This document shows, piece after piece, positions 51,001 to 62,410 of a stretch of 64,000 bases of DNA. The stretch lies in contig NMRA01000026.1 in assembly GCA_002633005.1 (NCBI GenBank), positions 255,407 to 319,406 of the forward strand, given 5' to 3'. Every line of letters starts with the position of its first letter. The stretch's first letter is position 1. Position numbers and translations under genes: made by a program. Below the pieces are notes generated by a model. It was not told where the DNA came from, did no database searches, and saw only the letters and a list, made by a program, of their open reading frames with translations. This DNA is from Phoronis australis. Its lineage: Eukaryota; Phoronida; Phoronidae.

Positions 51001-54000
51001 ATATATCGTTTGCAAGTTATGAGGATCAAACTAGATTTTGCTCGAAATTTCAACAAAGCAAAATAACGTGCATTTCACCTATGGCTTGTAGATGATGACA
51101 GCACTTGTGTGTGTGCTCATGGTCACATGTTCAAATCTGGGTTAAAACTTGGCCAAATACGATGGAAATTAAAACTACTGACTCTGGAGTGATTGGCTGA
51201 TTTTTCCTGATAATGAAATCGGGTCACGGTTAATTTCAAATTTTTGGTGGAGAAGGAGATTTTCTTTTAACAAGCGCAATGGTCTTATGTTTTAGTGTTT
51301 AAGGGTTTGTAGGATTTTTGAAAAAAAAATGAATTTGTCTAAATTCAGAACATCATATCTCAGAAATGGCCGATTGAATTCTGAAACTTTCAGATACTCT
51401 GTTCTATCTACTATTTTTTAAAACGCTTGTAGGAATTGTTTTTATAATTTTCAACTTTTGCATGAAGGGCTATCCAAAGATAGGAATTTTATTATGATTT
51501 TTATCAAGAAGTTTCATGAAACGCGATGATAATTTAGAAAACTATATCAGCGTTTTTGAAATTTCATCATGAATATTCATTACATCAAATGAAATTTGGT
51601 CATGTTATTGTTGCCATTGTTTTGTTACGACTACACTTTTTACTAAAATTCACTGAAAAAACGTGGTAACGTGACCTATTAATAGGTAGTTTGATATAAA
51701 GTCAAAACTCGAATATTACATGCTTTGTACATTTAGAAAATATGTAGTAATTTTTACTAAGAAAAAAAAAGTTTAATTCTATGGTTTGGAGATGTTTAGC
51801 TAAATGCATGTGACTTGTTAGTGTTATTCTGCATCATGCTAATTAATGCTAACTTTATGTTAATGCAGGCATCACAGGCCGAAGTGTCCAGGCAGTCGGG
51901 TGTCAACCGTAATCTACGAGAGGAGAACATGGCGTTCGAGGAACAAATCTCTTCCATGAGGGAAAAGTAAAATTTTATGTCTTTGGTTGTGTTGTTATAA
52001 ATAAGTGTGTATTATGTAACCTGGGGCTTTCTGCTAATTGACCTATCGCAAGTTCCGCCCCTATGCGAAAAGTCACGTGATACCCGACATTCGAACGAGA
52101 TGTCAGAGGCAAATACACTGTCGCTAAACGACGTTCCTGGTGGAATCGATGAGTGTTTTTGCACTATTTGAAAACGCTTCGACAGAGACAAGAGGCGATG
52201 CTTTTCAACAGAGAATCGTACGTTCATGATATGGGAATTTGTAAAGGTGACGATGCGAAAATGGCTCGAAATGCAATTGTATGTACACAGGCGGCCCGAA
52301 AGTTGCAGGGGCCTGGGATGCAGACCTTTTGACCTTCTGTTCAGAAAATCTATCGGTGGACTAAAAAAAACCAGGAACACGATTCCGCCGCGATCTGGGG
52401 TCTGAGCCCCCCTCATCCGCTACCGGTCCTAGATACTGAACTCAATATTTCCTCACGCTTCACGCTCTTGCTGTTTCATTTTGCTTGCGGGGGTGGGGGC
52501 AGGGGTCCCAGCCCCCACCCCTTAAATCCGCCTATGGAATTGTCCGTTTGCACCATTAAGACATTTAAATTAGGCCTACCTTCTTACGAACTTGGCATTT
52601 TTTTGTAGTTTCATTCCATAAAGGTAGCTTTCATTTAATTTTGAAGGTAGCATAATTACTAAGTCGTGGTATGGTTACAACTTGAAAGATTACAAGCCTG
52701 GTGTGGTAGCTGCAAAAATAGGGTATTTACAAAAATAACTCAAATTCTTTTTTAAAGCTTCATAAATCTAAATATCATGTCTGAACAATTTCAAAATGAG
52801 CTCTGTCTAACTCTACAGACATAATGTATACTAGAGGTACACGTCAAAAAGTAATTCAACAGTTTATGTTTAGTGACAACAGCTCGACCAAGGCTTTGAC
52901 TTACCGGCAGTAATCCAGTGCCCCTCCCTGCATTCATGTGCAGATCGAATCTCTGAATTTTGACCGGGAGAGAAGTTCAGCTGAACGCCAGCCTACGGGT
53001 TTATGAATAACAAAAACTTACCTCTGTTAGGTTGAAATAAATAAAAAAAAATAAAATAAAAATGTCCTTGAAAACAACAATTTCCGGGGACTATACCGCT
53101 AGAGTGCTGAGATCCAGCAGGTGTCGAGACAAAGGCGGCCAGACGTAGAAAACTCGGGAATCACAATCTGAGATAGCCCTTCACCATAAAGCCACCAAGC
53201 TGAAAAGTGCGTATCTTGGAACTAATATATTTGTGTTTATTATAGCCTTCGAGTTATCAAGCAACATCGCTAAGTTCAGCTGCTCGTGCGGCCGTAGGAC
53301 CTACAGTTTCATCCATAGTTTACGCTTTTCAACATCAGTTTTCGGCTTAGGACATGCCAAAAAATGACGGGATATTATTCTGGAGCAGCATAACGGCTGT
53401 CGGTGCTACACACGCCATATCAACACCGTTTCCCCATTCTTAGCGGACAATTTCTTGAGCTATAGACTAAAGTAGGGTTTACTCAACTACGTGTGGTTTG
53501 TCGGGTATAATGGCGGCTTGGAAACGCAGACGAAGGTGTGCCAAGAATGCTTTGTTCTGATTGGTCAATTAAGCCGTCCGTCATAATCTTGGCGATCGGT
53601 CAATTGTGCAGATACTTTAGTCCACTGGGCCATCAGGACCACCAATGGATTGGATTTCTATAATCGACCAGTGGTCCCAATGCCTCTGTGGACTAGAGTG
53701 TCTGCATGGTTAGCAGAAAGACCCAGGTTCAAGGCCCAGTCGAGACAGATCTTCTGACTTAACTATAGGTCACGTGATGTGGCCAACATATGGTGTGTAT
53801 GGGGACTAATAATTCTTACTAAGTGAAAGACGTTTTATTTATTATCCTGTTTGTTTTACTGGTTTCTCATTTTCAGTGTCTTACTGGTATACTTTAGGAA
53901 AGAATCACGACTTTTAGTTTTTGGTGTATGTTATGTAATATTAATCTTACTCCTTGGTTTTGTGCTCTCTCATGTTATGGTTGATGAAATGCTTTCAGTC

Positions 54001-57000
54001 AATGTTATTTTGTTATTATTCAAAGGTGCTACAAACTGACCTTCTGTAAAAAAGTTTAACATTTGATTTAGACTGCTTGTGAAACTAGTCTCATTTTGTT
54101 CGTTACTCACATAAGAACGGTTTTAGAGTTTGGAAAGATCCGACGGTTTGTTATTGCTCGAAGCAATGCTCGTTGCATAAAATGACCAGCCTAATCAAGC
54201 CAAGTTCTGTAATCATGGTAACTGTCCTAAATAAAGTTATTTTTATGGTTGGTTGGTTGTTTTGTAGCTCCTTTAACAACATATTTGCATGGCCAGAAAC
54301 CTTTGAATTGCTCTACAGTTCTACCTCTTGTAGTCTTGATGTACACTAACTTTGTTGTCACCACAATAATTGTATTAATTATATCTTGCAGAATAAATCG
54401 CTTGGAGAGAGACATATCTCAGAAGAGAATTCTTCTGGATGACTTTCGGCTCAAACTGAAACTGTCTCACGAGAGTGCCCGGTCAGAAATTATAAACATG
54501 GTAAGAATTTAATCTCTTGCTGTGAATTCAGCACGAGCAGGAAAACAAATATTTTCAGACTTGATCTTTAAGGTTTTAGTTGTGACCGCCAGGTGGCGTG
54601 CGGAGCAGATTATGGAATGTTTTCCAATAGAATTGACTGCTGATTTATTCACCCATTTGCCATCAAATAACGGGATTAATATCAAAGATTTAGCTATTGA
54701 TTAAATGTGTTAAAAGTGATAACATCTTCAAACATCTCAATAGACCCTAGCTGTCGAGTAGCAAGTTCACCTGCTTGGGATGATCGAAATTACCAAGCAT
54801 ATCAAAAGTCTCAAATTCACTAATGCTTTTAAAAATGGTTCCATTAAGATCCCAGACAGAATTTTTGTGTTTACTGCTTGCCCTCACAGCTCGAGTGGGT
54901 AACAGTCTATTCAAACCAGCTTTTTGTCCCTGAAGTGCCCAAGATTCTGCACGGCCATTTTGTGTTTTGATTTTAGGCTGGTATTTAATTGACATTATAA
55001 ATTGGTGGTTGTTCCTGATATTATAGTAGGATTCACCCATTTGCCACCAAATAACGGGTTTAATATCTAAGATTTAGCTAAATAAATTAAATGTGTTAAA
55101 AGTGATAACATCTTCGAACATCTCAATAGACCCTAGCTGTCGAGTAGCAAGCTCACCTGCTTGGGATGATCGAAATTACCAAGCATATCAAAAGTCTCAA
55201 ATTCAATAATACTTTTAAAAATGGTTCCATTAATATCCCAGACAGAATTTTTGTGTTTACTGCTTGCCCTCACAGCTCGAGTGGGTAACAGTCTATTCAA
55301 ACCAGCTTTTTGTCCCTGAAGTCCCCAAGATTCTGCACGGCCATTTTGTGTTTTGATTTTAGGCTGGTATTTAATTGACATTATAAATTGGTGGTTGTTC
55401 CTGGTATTATAGTAGGATTCACCCATTTGCCACCAAATAACGGGATTAATATCTAAGATTTAGCTAAATAAATTAAATGTGTTAAAAGTGATAACATCTT
55501 CAAACATCTCAATAGACCCTAGCTGTCGAGTAGCAAGATCACCTGCTTGGGATGATCGAAATTACCAAGCATATCAAAAGTCTCAAATTCACTAATACTT
55601 TTAAAAATGGTTCCATTAATATCCCAGACAGAATTTTTGTGTTTACTGCTTGCCCTCACAGCTCGAGTGGGTAACAGTCTATTCAAACCAGCTTTTTGTC
55701 CCTGAAGTGCCCAAGATTCTGCACGGCCATTTTGTGTTTTGATTTTCAGGCTGGTATTTAATTGACATTATAAATTGGTGGTTCTTCCTGATATTACGCA
55801 ATGACATCGTGGAGCGTCTGGAATTTTCTAGATGCTTCAACCACCAGTTTTGTCACCAAAAACTTGCTTGTTGTCAGTTGGCAACCTTGACCTTGACCTT
55901 GACCTTATTACCACTGTATGTGCCTTTGAAAGATGTAAGTAAAGAGTGTAATTAATTTGTTTTACAGGGCGACTTGGAAGGTAAAGTGCGCTCACTCACA
56001 GAAGTTAGTGACAGGCTGAAAACACAGGTAGGTGATGGAAGGTACTTGTTAAAACCAAAGTCATTGTTTGTTGTCCCTTTGTTTTCAGTTGTCAGTGCTC
56101 GTAACAAAATGTTGACGTGTTCCCTTCAGACTGTTTTTACTACTGTCAAACATCTTTGTAATCCAAAATTTAGGACACCGTATGCTGAATATTCTTTGAT
56201 TGATAAAGGTGTTCATTATGTTTCAAAATTATGGCCGTGTCCCCAAATTTTGTTGGAAAGTAGTTTTCGTTATTTGTCAATAATTCCCATGGTTTTATTG
56301 TGTTTGTGCTTTACTGTGAAATATTTCTGCTTATGTTTTACATACTCGCTTATGGAACACAATACGCCAGTCGTGTGAAATTCTTTTTCCAAATTTTGCA
56401 ACAGAGATAAGTATGATAAATAGAAAGACATTTTAACTCATTCGTAGGTTTGATAGTACAGCTGTCATAGACCCACATGTGGTGAAAGTGGGAACAGATT
56501 TAGCAGTGAAAGGGGCATTTGTTTTTGAAAACGGCAAAATGACAATTTCAGCTGTCGTATTTGTTAGAATTTGATAAAATTGCAGCAGTAGCTTGAGCAC
56601 TCATCTTTGTATAATGACCTTAGTTGACCTTGGTCATGGACAGGGGGAAAAGTTGGTTGTCTCTGCCTGTTTGTGTCTTACCAGTTGTATTGATACAAGC
56701 TGCCAACCATACTGTAGTACATTTGTCTTCCACAGAACAAGTCTTTAGAAACTCGTCTTCAGGTTGTTAGTAAAGAGAAGAAGGAATATGAAGAATCTTA
56801 TTACAAAGTGTCTTCAGATCTGGAGAAAAAGGTAAGAACGCCCTAAATAGTGCCAATGATGAAAATGAAAAGCTGATCACATGCATAAGGGCGTTTATGG
56901 GATAAGGGCTCCAATGGCAGGTTGCGACTCGTTTCTTTAAATTTTCAGATGATTTTTAAAAATAGTGATTGTCCTTTCTTATGCTGTTTTTAATTTATTT

Positions 57001-60000
57001 TCATTACCAAGTCAATGTTTGGTTTTCATACTCATCAAGAATAAACTTTGTATTGAATTTTCGATGTTATTTAAATGAATTGGGTCGTTTTCATACATAT
57101 AAAATTTAGTCATCAAATCTGTAATCCATGTCATTCATCACCAGCCGATAATGCTTGTACAATCTTTGAATTTTTTTGCGTTGACGTTTACTTAGTACCC
57201 AGAAATCGTATTGATTGACATGGCTGGGCATGGTTATAGTCTTTAAATGATTTGATTTTCTTTTGTTGTTTTTTGGATGTGAGCTGTTACTGTTGTACAC
57301 AATTGAGAACTCAAAATTCACCTGGTGTCGCCTTGAAGCACGGAAACCTTAACATAGAAATGCCTGCATACAGGTGAATCATGTGGGTCTCGTATCACGC
57401 CTGACACCCCAGTGTTAATGAACTGCTTTCTGCTCTCAATGTATTCACGTGCCAAAAAGAGGGACCTTTATTCATGAGCGCCATCTATTGAATACTAAGT
57501 CCCCCATTTCTCTTTGTTGAACTAGTGAACCTAACAAAATCAGATCCACTTACTGTGGTCAATGTTCTCTGTCTTATTTGTATGACAGACCAAGCTACTT
57601 GCTGAGTGTCAGTTAAAGAAGACCGAGCTAGAAGGCGCTCTTGCCGATGTTGAGCGGACAGCCAAAGACCAGCTGCAGCACCTGGCTGGCCAGAGTGAAG
57701 CTGCGGTGGAGGCTGCCCAGACTAAACTACAGGAGTCTCATAGTCTCATACAGGAGTTGCACAGCTTCGTCAAAGTAAGCCATCGCAGCATTCGTGGAGC
57801 CCATTTTATGAAAAGTCACAAGTCTGGTTTTAGCGAATGTGGTCATAGGCACGTTATTGCAGACGCAACGCTGTGTTTTTGAAAGAGCAAAAATATTGCA
57901 TCTGCTGTAAAGTTGGCAATTTTTCCCATTCTGGCTTTACCTTCTGCCTTCAGGAACGACATTTGGGAGCTGTGTACAAATTGAAATTGAAATTACGAAC
58001 ATCTTAACTACGACCATCCTAAGACTTTTGATAAAAGGGGCCACTGGTCTGCTAAATTCATAGGAACTATTCATTTGTGTGAAGCTAGCGGCCACTATAT
58101 TTTGGCCCAAGTGTCAGTTGTATATAAAGTTGTGTTTATATCAGAGCTGTTGGTGTGCAACTGAATTCTTAAAACTAAGTAAATTAAGACATGCACGCAA
58201 TAGACAGCTACAAGTGAACCTTTGGCGCATGGGCATAATGTACAAACACTTGTGTTGAATAATAAAGATTATGTAGAACCCTAGAAAAAATCCAAATTTG
58301 GCTAACTTTGGAACGTCATGTTTAAAAATTGTGCCTACTTGCCCATTAGGCCTACTCCCATAATTCAATGCTTCAGGTGGCCATTTTTTTGTTAGGGAAA
58401 CTTGCTTAAAAACAATTCCGATTTGGTATGTTGCATTAATGTGGTATTGCATGACCTCAACAAACTGTGAATGATCTCTGGGCAGAAAAATGTTTAGAGA
58501 AAACGTTCTACATACAACTGTCTTGTGTCGTGAGAACAGAAAGGCATCTTTCACTTTGACCCAATGTCTAATTCTGGCGTGCTAGACAGGCAGAGTGGAC
58601 AGGGAGAAAGGGCAATTTCTTTCATTCACGACAATTTTGAGACTTTCAACATCATGACTGGCAATTTCATGGCGTGATGGTCGCAAAGAATTTTTAAGAA
58701 ATTCTGAGAAATCCCACTGCATTAAACTCATAAAAGAATGCAGAGCGCTGTCTACAAAATAGTATATCGCCATTTTGGGACACAGTATACATCATTTGGC
58801 TGCCACTGTATCTGAAAGTGGTTATTAATAAGACAAAATGATTTTCTGTCAACAGCACTGCACTGGTCCTTCAGTACAAGACAAAAGTAATCGACAAAAT
58901 ACCATTTTCTCATCGTGTTGGTTAATTCTGTCAACACCAAAAATGAATGGTAATAACCATCTAGTTACAGAATGGCTTTGTCACCTTACTAACTAATCAC
59001 AGAATGGATTAGTCTCCTTACTAACTAATTTCAGAATGGCTTAGTCTCCTTACTAACTAATTACAGAATGGCTTAGTCTCCTTACTAACTAATTACATAA
59101 TGGCTTAGTTTCCTTACTAACTAATTACAGAATGGATTAGTCTCCTTACTAACTAATTACAGAATGGATTAGTCTCCTTACTAACTAGTTACAGAATGGC
59201 TTAGTCTCCTTACTAACTAATTACAGAATGGCTTAGTCACCTTACTAACTAATTACAGAATGGCTTAGTCACCTTACTAACTAATTACACAATGGCTTAG
59301 TCACCTTACTAACTACAGAATGGCTTAGTCACCTTACTAATTAATTTCAGAATGGCTTAGTCTCCTTACTAACTAGTTACAGAATGGCTTAGTCACCTTA
59401 CCAACTAATTACAGAATGGCTTAGTCACCTTACTAACTAATTACAGAATGGCTTAGTCACCTTACAAACTTCCGTTTTAATTTCTCTTCATTCTGTCATA
59501 ACGGAAAACTACTCTGATCGTGAATTCGGTTTCCATCCAACCATCGTGATGGGAATTTTGTCTGAATACTTTTGGCTTGTACTCAAGGCTTCATTTTGGT
59601 CCCCCCTCATCAGTTTTAGATGAAGGCAGTTTCCGTGCAAAGTTGCCGACATCTACCCTGCTATCTTATATGTCTGTCTCTAGCTAAATCTATGTCAGCA
59701 CGATTTAAGCTTTAAATTTGTTGTCAGCATTATTGGGGTTAGGGCAACTGGATCCTCACTACTACTGCATTGATTGTGTGACCTGGCAACCACTGAACAC
59801 TCTCACGATTTGTCTCCCCTGTAGACGCTGTCTGTGGAGATTCTGCGAGGTGTGCAGAATGCTCGCATGTTGATTCGTCAGCAGAAGAACAGGGCGAGGT
59901 CGGAGTCACGACGCAAGGCCCAGCGCGAGATGGAGCGGGCACAGGATGTAGCCAGGAACATATTGAACATTGGTCAGACAGAGCTGGACGAACTGATGGA

Positions 60001-62410
60001 AGAGGAAGAGTTGGAGAAGGAGGTGAGTCATCGTAGCAGATGACATATTGAAGGAATTCCAAAAAGCTAATATTTCATAGTTATATTCTTAATGTCACCT
60101 AAGCCTTACCTAGGGTATCCACTCCTCCTTGTTCGTGAACCGCCTGTATGTCATTAAATGCATTCTTTTCTCACAATTTTTGTTTACTCAGCAATTTTGT
60201 TCTTGTGAACTTCTTTCCTTTCTCATCAACTTCAACTACTTTATCAGAAATGGTGTTTTCTTCAAACAAATTGTTTGTGAGAAATGAATGTCATCGGGAA
60301 AAACGTAAATTTGATGAGAGATGAAGATTGGCTACCCATGACAGGTGACTATTTTACTCAAACATTTTAACTATTTGACTTTGTAAGTTAAAATTTAAAG
60401 CTCATAGGTTGTAAAAAATTAACTTACTTTTAAAGAACAAGCCATTGTTTCAGTGAATACCTTTGTCAAAAGCTGTCTGATCATGAAAAGTATTTGAAAA
60501 CCGCCTGAAATCCTACAAGTCTTGTTAATAACAGAGTGTGACACATGTCCAGATATACTGCCGGCGACATCTCAGTTGTCTCAAATTAGTTTCATCCCAG
60601 TAACGTGACATGGAAAATCAAGGTTTTATGAAAATACATGCCGATTCTTCTGGACCATCCAATTGTAGGGTTATCGTAACGGCCGACTTACAATTTTTGA
60701 AAGCCGAATATGAAAAAATTTTGAATTTTCTACTGGCTTGTAAAGCTATTGACAAGCTCTCGCTAACACTTCCGTTTTGCTGTGATTTCGTAGACAATGG
60801 AAAATGACCTTGCCAGACACAAGGATCGTAAGTGGTCCAAGAAATGGGAACGACTGCTAGCTACGAAGGTGAGTGGATACAGGACATGCACAGCAGGCTT
60901 CTACGAATTGTCGTTATTATTGTCTACCCAGATAGTCCCAGTAATACTTCATGGGAGCATTCACACATTACATCACCACTCGAGGGGAGGGGGTTTGGAA
61001 AAGATAACGATTTATGACATGGGCAGGGGTTTTGACTCGTCATGACGTCATCATGTGGTTCATTAGAATGTCTCCATCATGGTAGTTATCGTTGGGAAAC
61101 TGGTTCACCTTCCAGAAGAGTTGTTTTGACAAAGAATTCCAACCACCAAATAATGTATTCGAACGCCTGAAATGTTTATATTGTTAAAATGGAAAAAAGA
61201 ATTGACGATTTGAGAGTTGAAATGGTGCATAACTTTACTTCACTGCTGAATACAATAGAGGCAAATGCAGCTTACAATTATGAAGAAACATTTAGGTTGC
61301 TATTAGAATCTGGAATCTCCAACAGAATTTCGGTTCTTCTAGAAACAGGGAGTTGTTGTAATGACATAATTAGAGGCAGGACAGCGGATTTATACCATGG
61401 TGATGGGTGATGACAGGGGGGTAAAGGGGGTAAAAAGTTAGTAGCAAATTTTTGGATGATGTAATATGTGAAGGTTCCATTACCAACATATTAAGAAAAC
61501 ACAAAGCAGTCGCTCAAACAGAGGCTCGTAAAGTAATGAGGTAATCTTTTTCACACTGTATCATGCCACTATGAGAACAAAGGGCAAAATTAGCTGTATT
61601 GAATAAGGGTCTGAACTGTATGCTATATAAGGATTTTTGTGGCAGTGTATGTGAATGAAAGCCAGTAAGATCAACTATTGGTTACAATTTGCAATTCATG
61701 ACACTAGTGAGCTTAGAGTATTCTGTTCAAAGCAACCAAATTTATGCTTTACTGTTCAATGTAGGCATTTAGTTTTGTGATAGGAAAGTGGTGGGTAGTA
61801 CACTGATTGTGGGACTTTAAAGTGGGACTTGCATGCTGATTCCTTATCTCTGTGATTGCTTGGTCAAATTAGTTGGAAACACAACATATATCAACGATGT
61901 GAATGTGAAGTATGCTGAAAATTGCCAGATGTGTTTAAGAATGAATTTTGTGTCCAAAATGATCTTCCGTATATCACTCAACAGTGTCCAGTAAGTATCG
62001 TGACATGGTGTTGGGGAATAACACTGCATGATGCAGGCTATGTGAGCCGCCAAGGTAAGTCTTTAGTGCAAAGGTCACCTATCTGCAGGTTTTTTATTTT
62101 CACATTCACAGGTTGTCTATGAATACAACTGCACTTTTTTAGCAAATAGCATCATCGTTTAGTTGCTGCTATACAGTAGCATAGTTAGGAGCATGCAAAT
62201 ACATCTTTAAGGGCTACTGGTATAAACAATTGTGCTGCGGTACTTTGTTCGAGTCGTGAAAATCTGACTGATGCATCTTCAACTTGTGCAAGTTTTATTG
62301 TATTTCCATACTGCGTCTTATTTCAGCACGACTTCGCTGTACCCCTAGTAGAAGTTATGATGGAGAAAGTTGAAGAGAGAGTACAGCTCCTCAGTCGGCT
62401 GCGGACGTAA
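42017..62410 (+). CDS. CNTLN: Coiled-coil centrosomal-type protein, centlein-like, 18 exons, N-terminus missing
   Basis: Exons: 42017-42145, 42911-43011, 43405-43499, 43809-43897, 44554-44640, 46000-46111, 47754-47854, 48435-48601, 49637-49905, 50278-50418, 51869-51966, 54392-54500, 55968-56027, 56736-56831, 57589-57774, 59825-60022, 60794-60868 and 62327-62410. All have GT-AG borders and join in phase to 731 residues, ending at TAA. Heptad-rich helices dominate (FEALWNELTHFKSESKNL; MNLEEELDSLRVRESQD; LKLTSDLERL in context). A polar, Ser/Asp-rich and basic linker occupies the seventh to ninth exons (DSGDSDIDSTNSLGER). The C-terminus has ARNILNIGQTELDELMEEEE and a final amphipathic helix (VPLVEVMMEKVEERVQLL). 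The pattern and C-terminal segment fit centlein, a centriole-linking protein that bridges C-NAP1 and CEP68, but the name rests on recollection; another centrosomal coiled-coil protein is possible. The first exon needs two bases from an upstream exon, so the N-terminal part is absent. Confidence 0.72.
42287..42427. repeat. Foldback MITE with terminal inverted repeats of about 38 bp
   Basis: The arms at 42291-42309 and 42405-42423 are perfect over 19 bp (AACATCGTTTCTAAAATCT). They continue imperfectly for another 20 bp (TATTTACACC pairs with GGTGTAAATA). The whole is about 135 bp, non-coding, inside the first intron recognised in the centlein-like gene. Confidence 0.85.
42725..42870 (+). repeat. 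R4 dispersed repeat, single-unit copy
   Basis: It shares with 59440-59585, in order: TG.CT.AGTCACCTT.C.AAC, GATGAATTTGG.TTCCA, ATCGTGA.GGG and TCTGAATAC.TTTGGCTTG. Here the AGTCACCTTGCTAAC segment is present once, whereas the second copy has it as a 16-fold tandem array. Confidence 0.7.
45075..45099. repeat. Perfect 10-bp hairpin
   Basis: CACATCCCAC, a 5-base loop TGCGT, then GTGGGATGTG. A compact intronic hairpin in the centlein-like gene; no terminator or known RNA element is implied. Confidence 0.7.
46636..46787 (+). repeat. R3 dispersed element, intact copy
   Basis: It starts GGCAGATTTAGAGGGGGGCC and ends GGCCCCCCCTAACTCAAAAT followed by CCTGGATCCGCC, so the ends are imperfect inverted repeats. 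The inside matches the copies at 36529 and 38111. It lies in the intron after the exon 46000-46111. Confidence 0.8.
51290..51720 (+). repeat. Dispersed repeat shared with 28027-28560
   Basis: Contains CATATCTCAGAAATGGCCGA, GAAACTTTCAGATA, CAGCGTTTTTGA and GTAACGTGACCTATT in the same order as the other copy. It lies in the intron before the exon 51869-51966. Non-coding. Confidence 0.55.
52020..52520. other. Intronic block with an unassigned antisense ORF
   Basis: A 134-codon antisense ORF (52012-52416) overlaps GC-rich stretches such as GGTCTGAGCCCCCCTCATCC and TCCCAGCCCCCACCCCTT, typical of short dispersed elements with G-run ends. No protein family is recognised, so I treat the block as probable transposon-derived sequence. 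Confidence 0.3.
53671..53800 (+). repeat. tRNA-derived SINE, copy B
   Basis: Head with GGACTAGAGTGTCTGCATGG, B box GGTTCAAGGCC (53726-53736) and body ATGTGGCCAACATATGGTG. The order and spacing match copy A at 38811. A third trace of the body (CCAGGTGGCGTGCGGAGCAG) occurs near 54588-54607. Confidence 0.7.
54647..55797. repeat. Three tandem copies of a unit of about 385 bp with a conserved antisense ORF
   Basis: Units begin at 54647, 55031 and 55417 (ATTCACCCATTTGCCA), so the periods are 384 and 386 bp with very few differences. On the minus strand, units 1 and 2 each hold a 97-codon ORF (MGESYYN start; ends at 54747 and 55133). The third copy has a one-base insertion (GATTTTCAGG for GATTTTAGG) that breaks the frame. 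The peptide (NHQFIMSIKYQPKIKTQNGR) matches no family I recognise and may be a transposon fragment. The array fills part of the intron between 54500 and 55968. Confidence 0.95.
55884..55906 (-). promoter_or_regulatory. Triple overlapping nuclear-receptor half-sites
   Basis: The minus strand reads TCAAGGTCA repeated with 6-bp steps (AAGGTCAAGGTCAAGGTCAAGG in full, given in part), which fits the extended half-site bound by ERR/SF-1-type monomers. It lies 62 bp before the exon at 55968, so it may only be a short microsatellite. A two-unit version lies at 7271-7287. Confidence 0.3.
58965..59466 (+). repeat. 32-bp minisatellite, 16 copies
   Basis: The unit AGAATGGCTTAGTCACCTTA plus CTAACTAATTAC repeats sixteen times with mostly C/T and A/G changes; one unit has lost a few bases (near 59315). 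It ends inside an R4 repeat. It lies in the intron between 57774 and 59825. Confidence 0.95.
59440..59585 (+). repeat. R4 dispersed repeat, copy with expanded unit
   Basis: Matches 42725-42870 after the last minisatellite unit (CGTGAATTCGGTTTCCATCC, ATCGTGATGGG, TCTGAATACTTTTGGCTTG). The minisatellite therefore grew from a segment native to this repeat. Confidence 0.7.
61995..62215 (+). repeat. Dispersed repeat family R2, copy 3
   Basis: Similar to 5600-5850 and 15075-15290; includes GATGCAGGCTATGTGAGCC, TCTTTAGTGCAAAGGTCACC and a TTGTCTATGAATACAACTGC core, ending in a TAGCATAGTTAGGAGCATGC block. It lies in the last intron of the centlein-like gene. Confidence 0.75.

Noticed and set aside
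58141-58554. 137-codon minus-strand ORF in an intron of the centlein-like gene
   Set aside because: No recognisable domain; A+T-rich intronic sequence, and no promoter or splice evidence.
58965-59466. CRISPR-like array
   Set aside because: Units abut one another without unique spacers and the genome is eukaryotic; it is a minisatellite.
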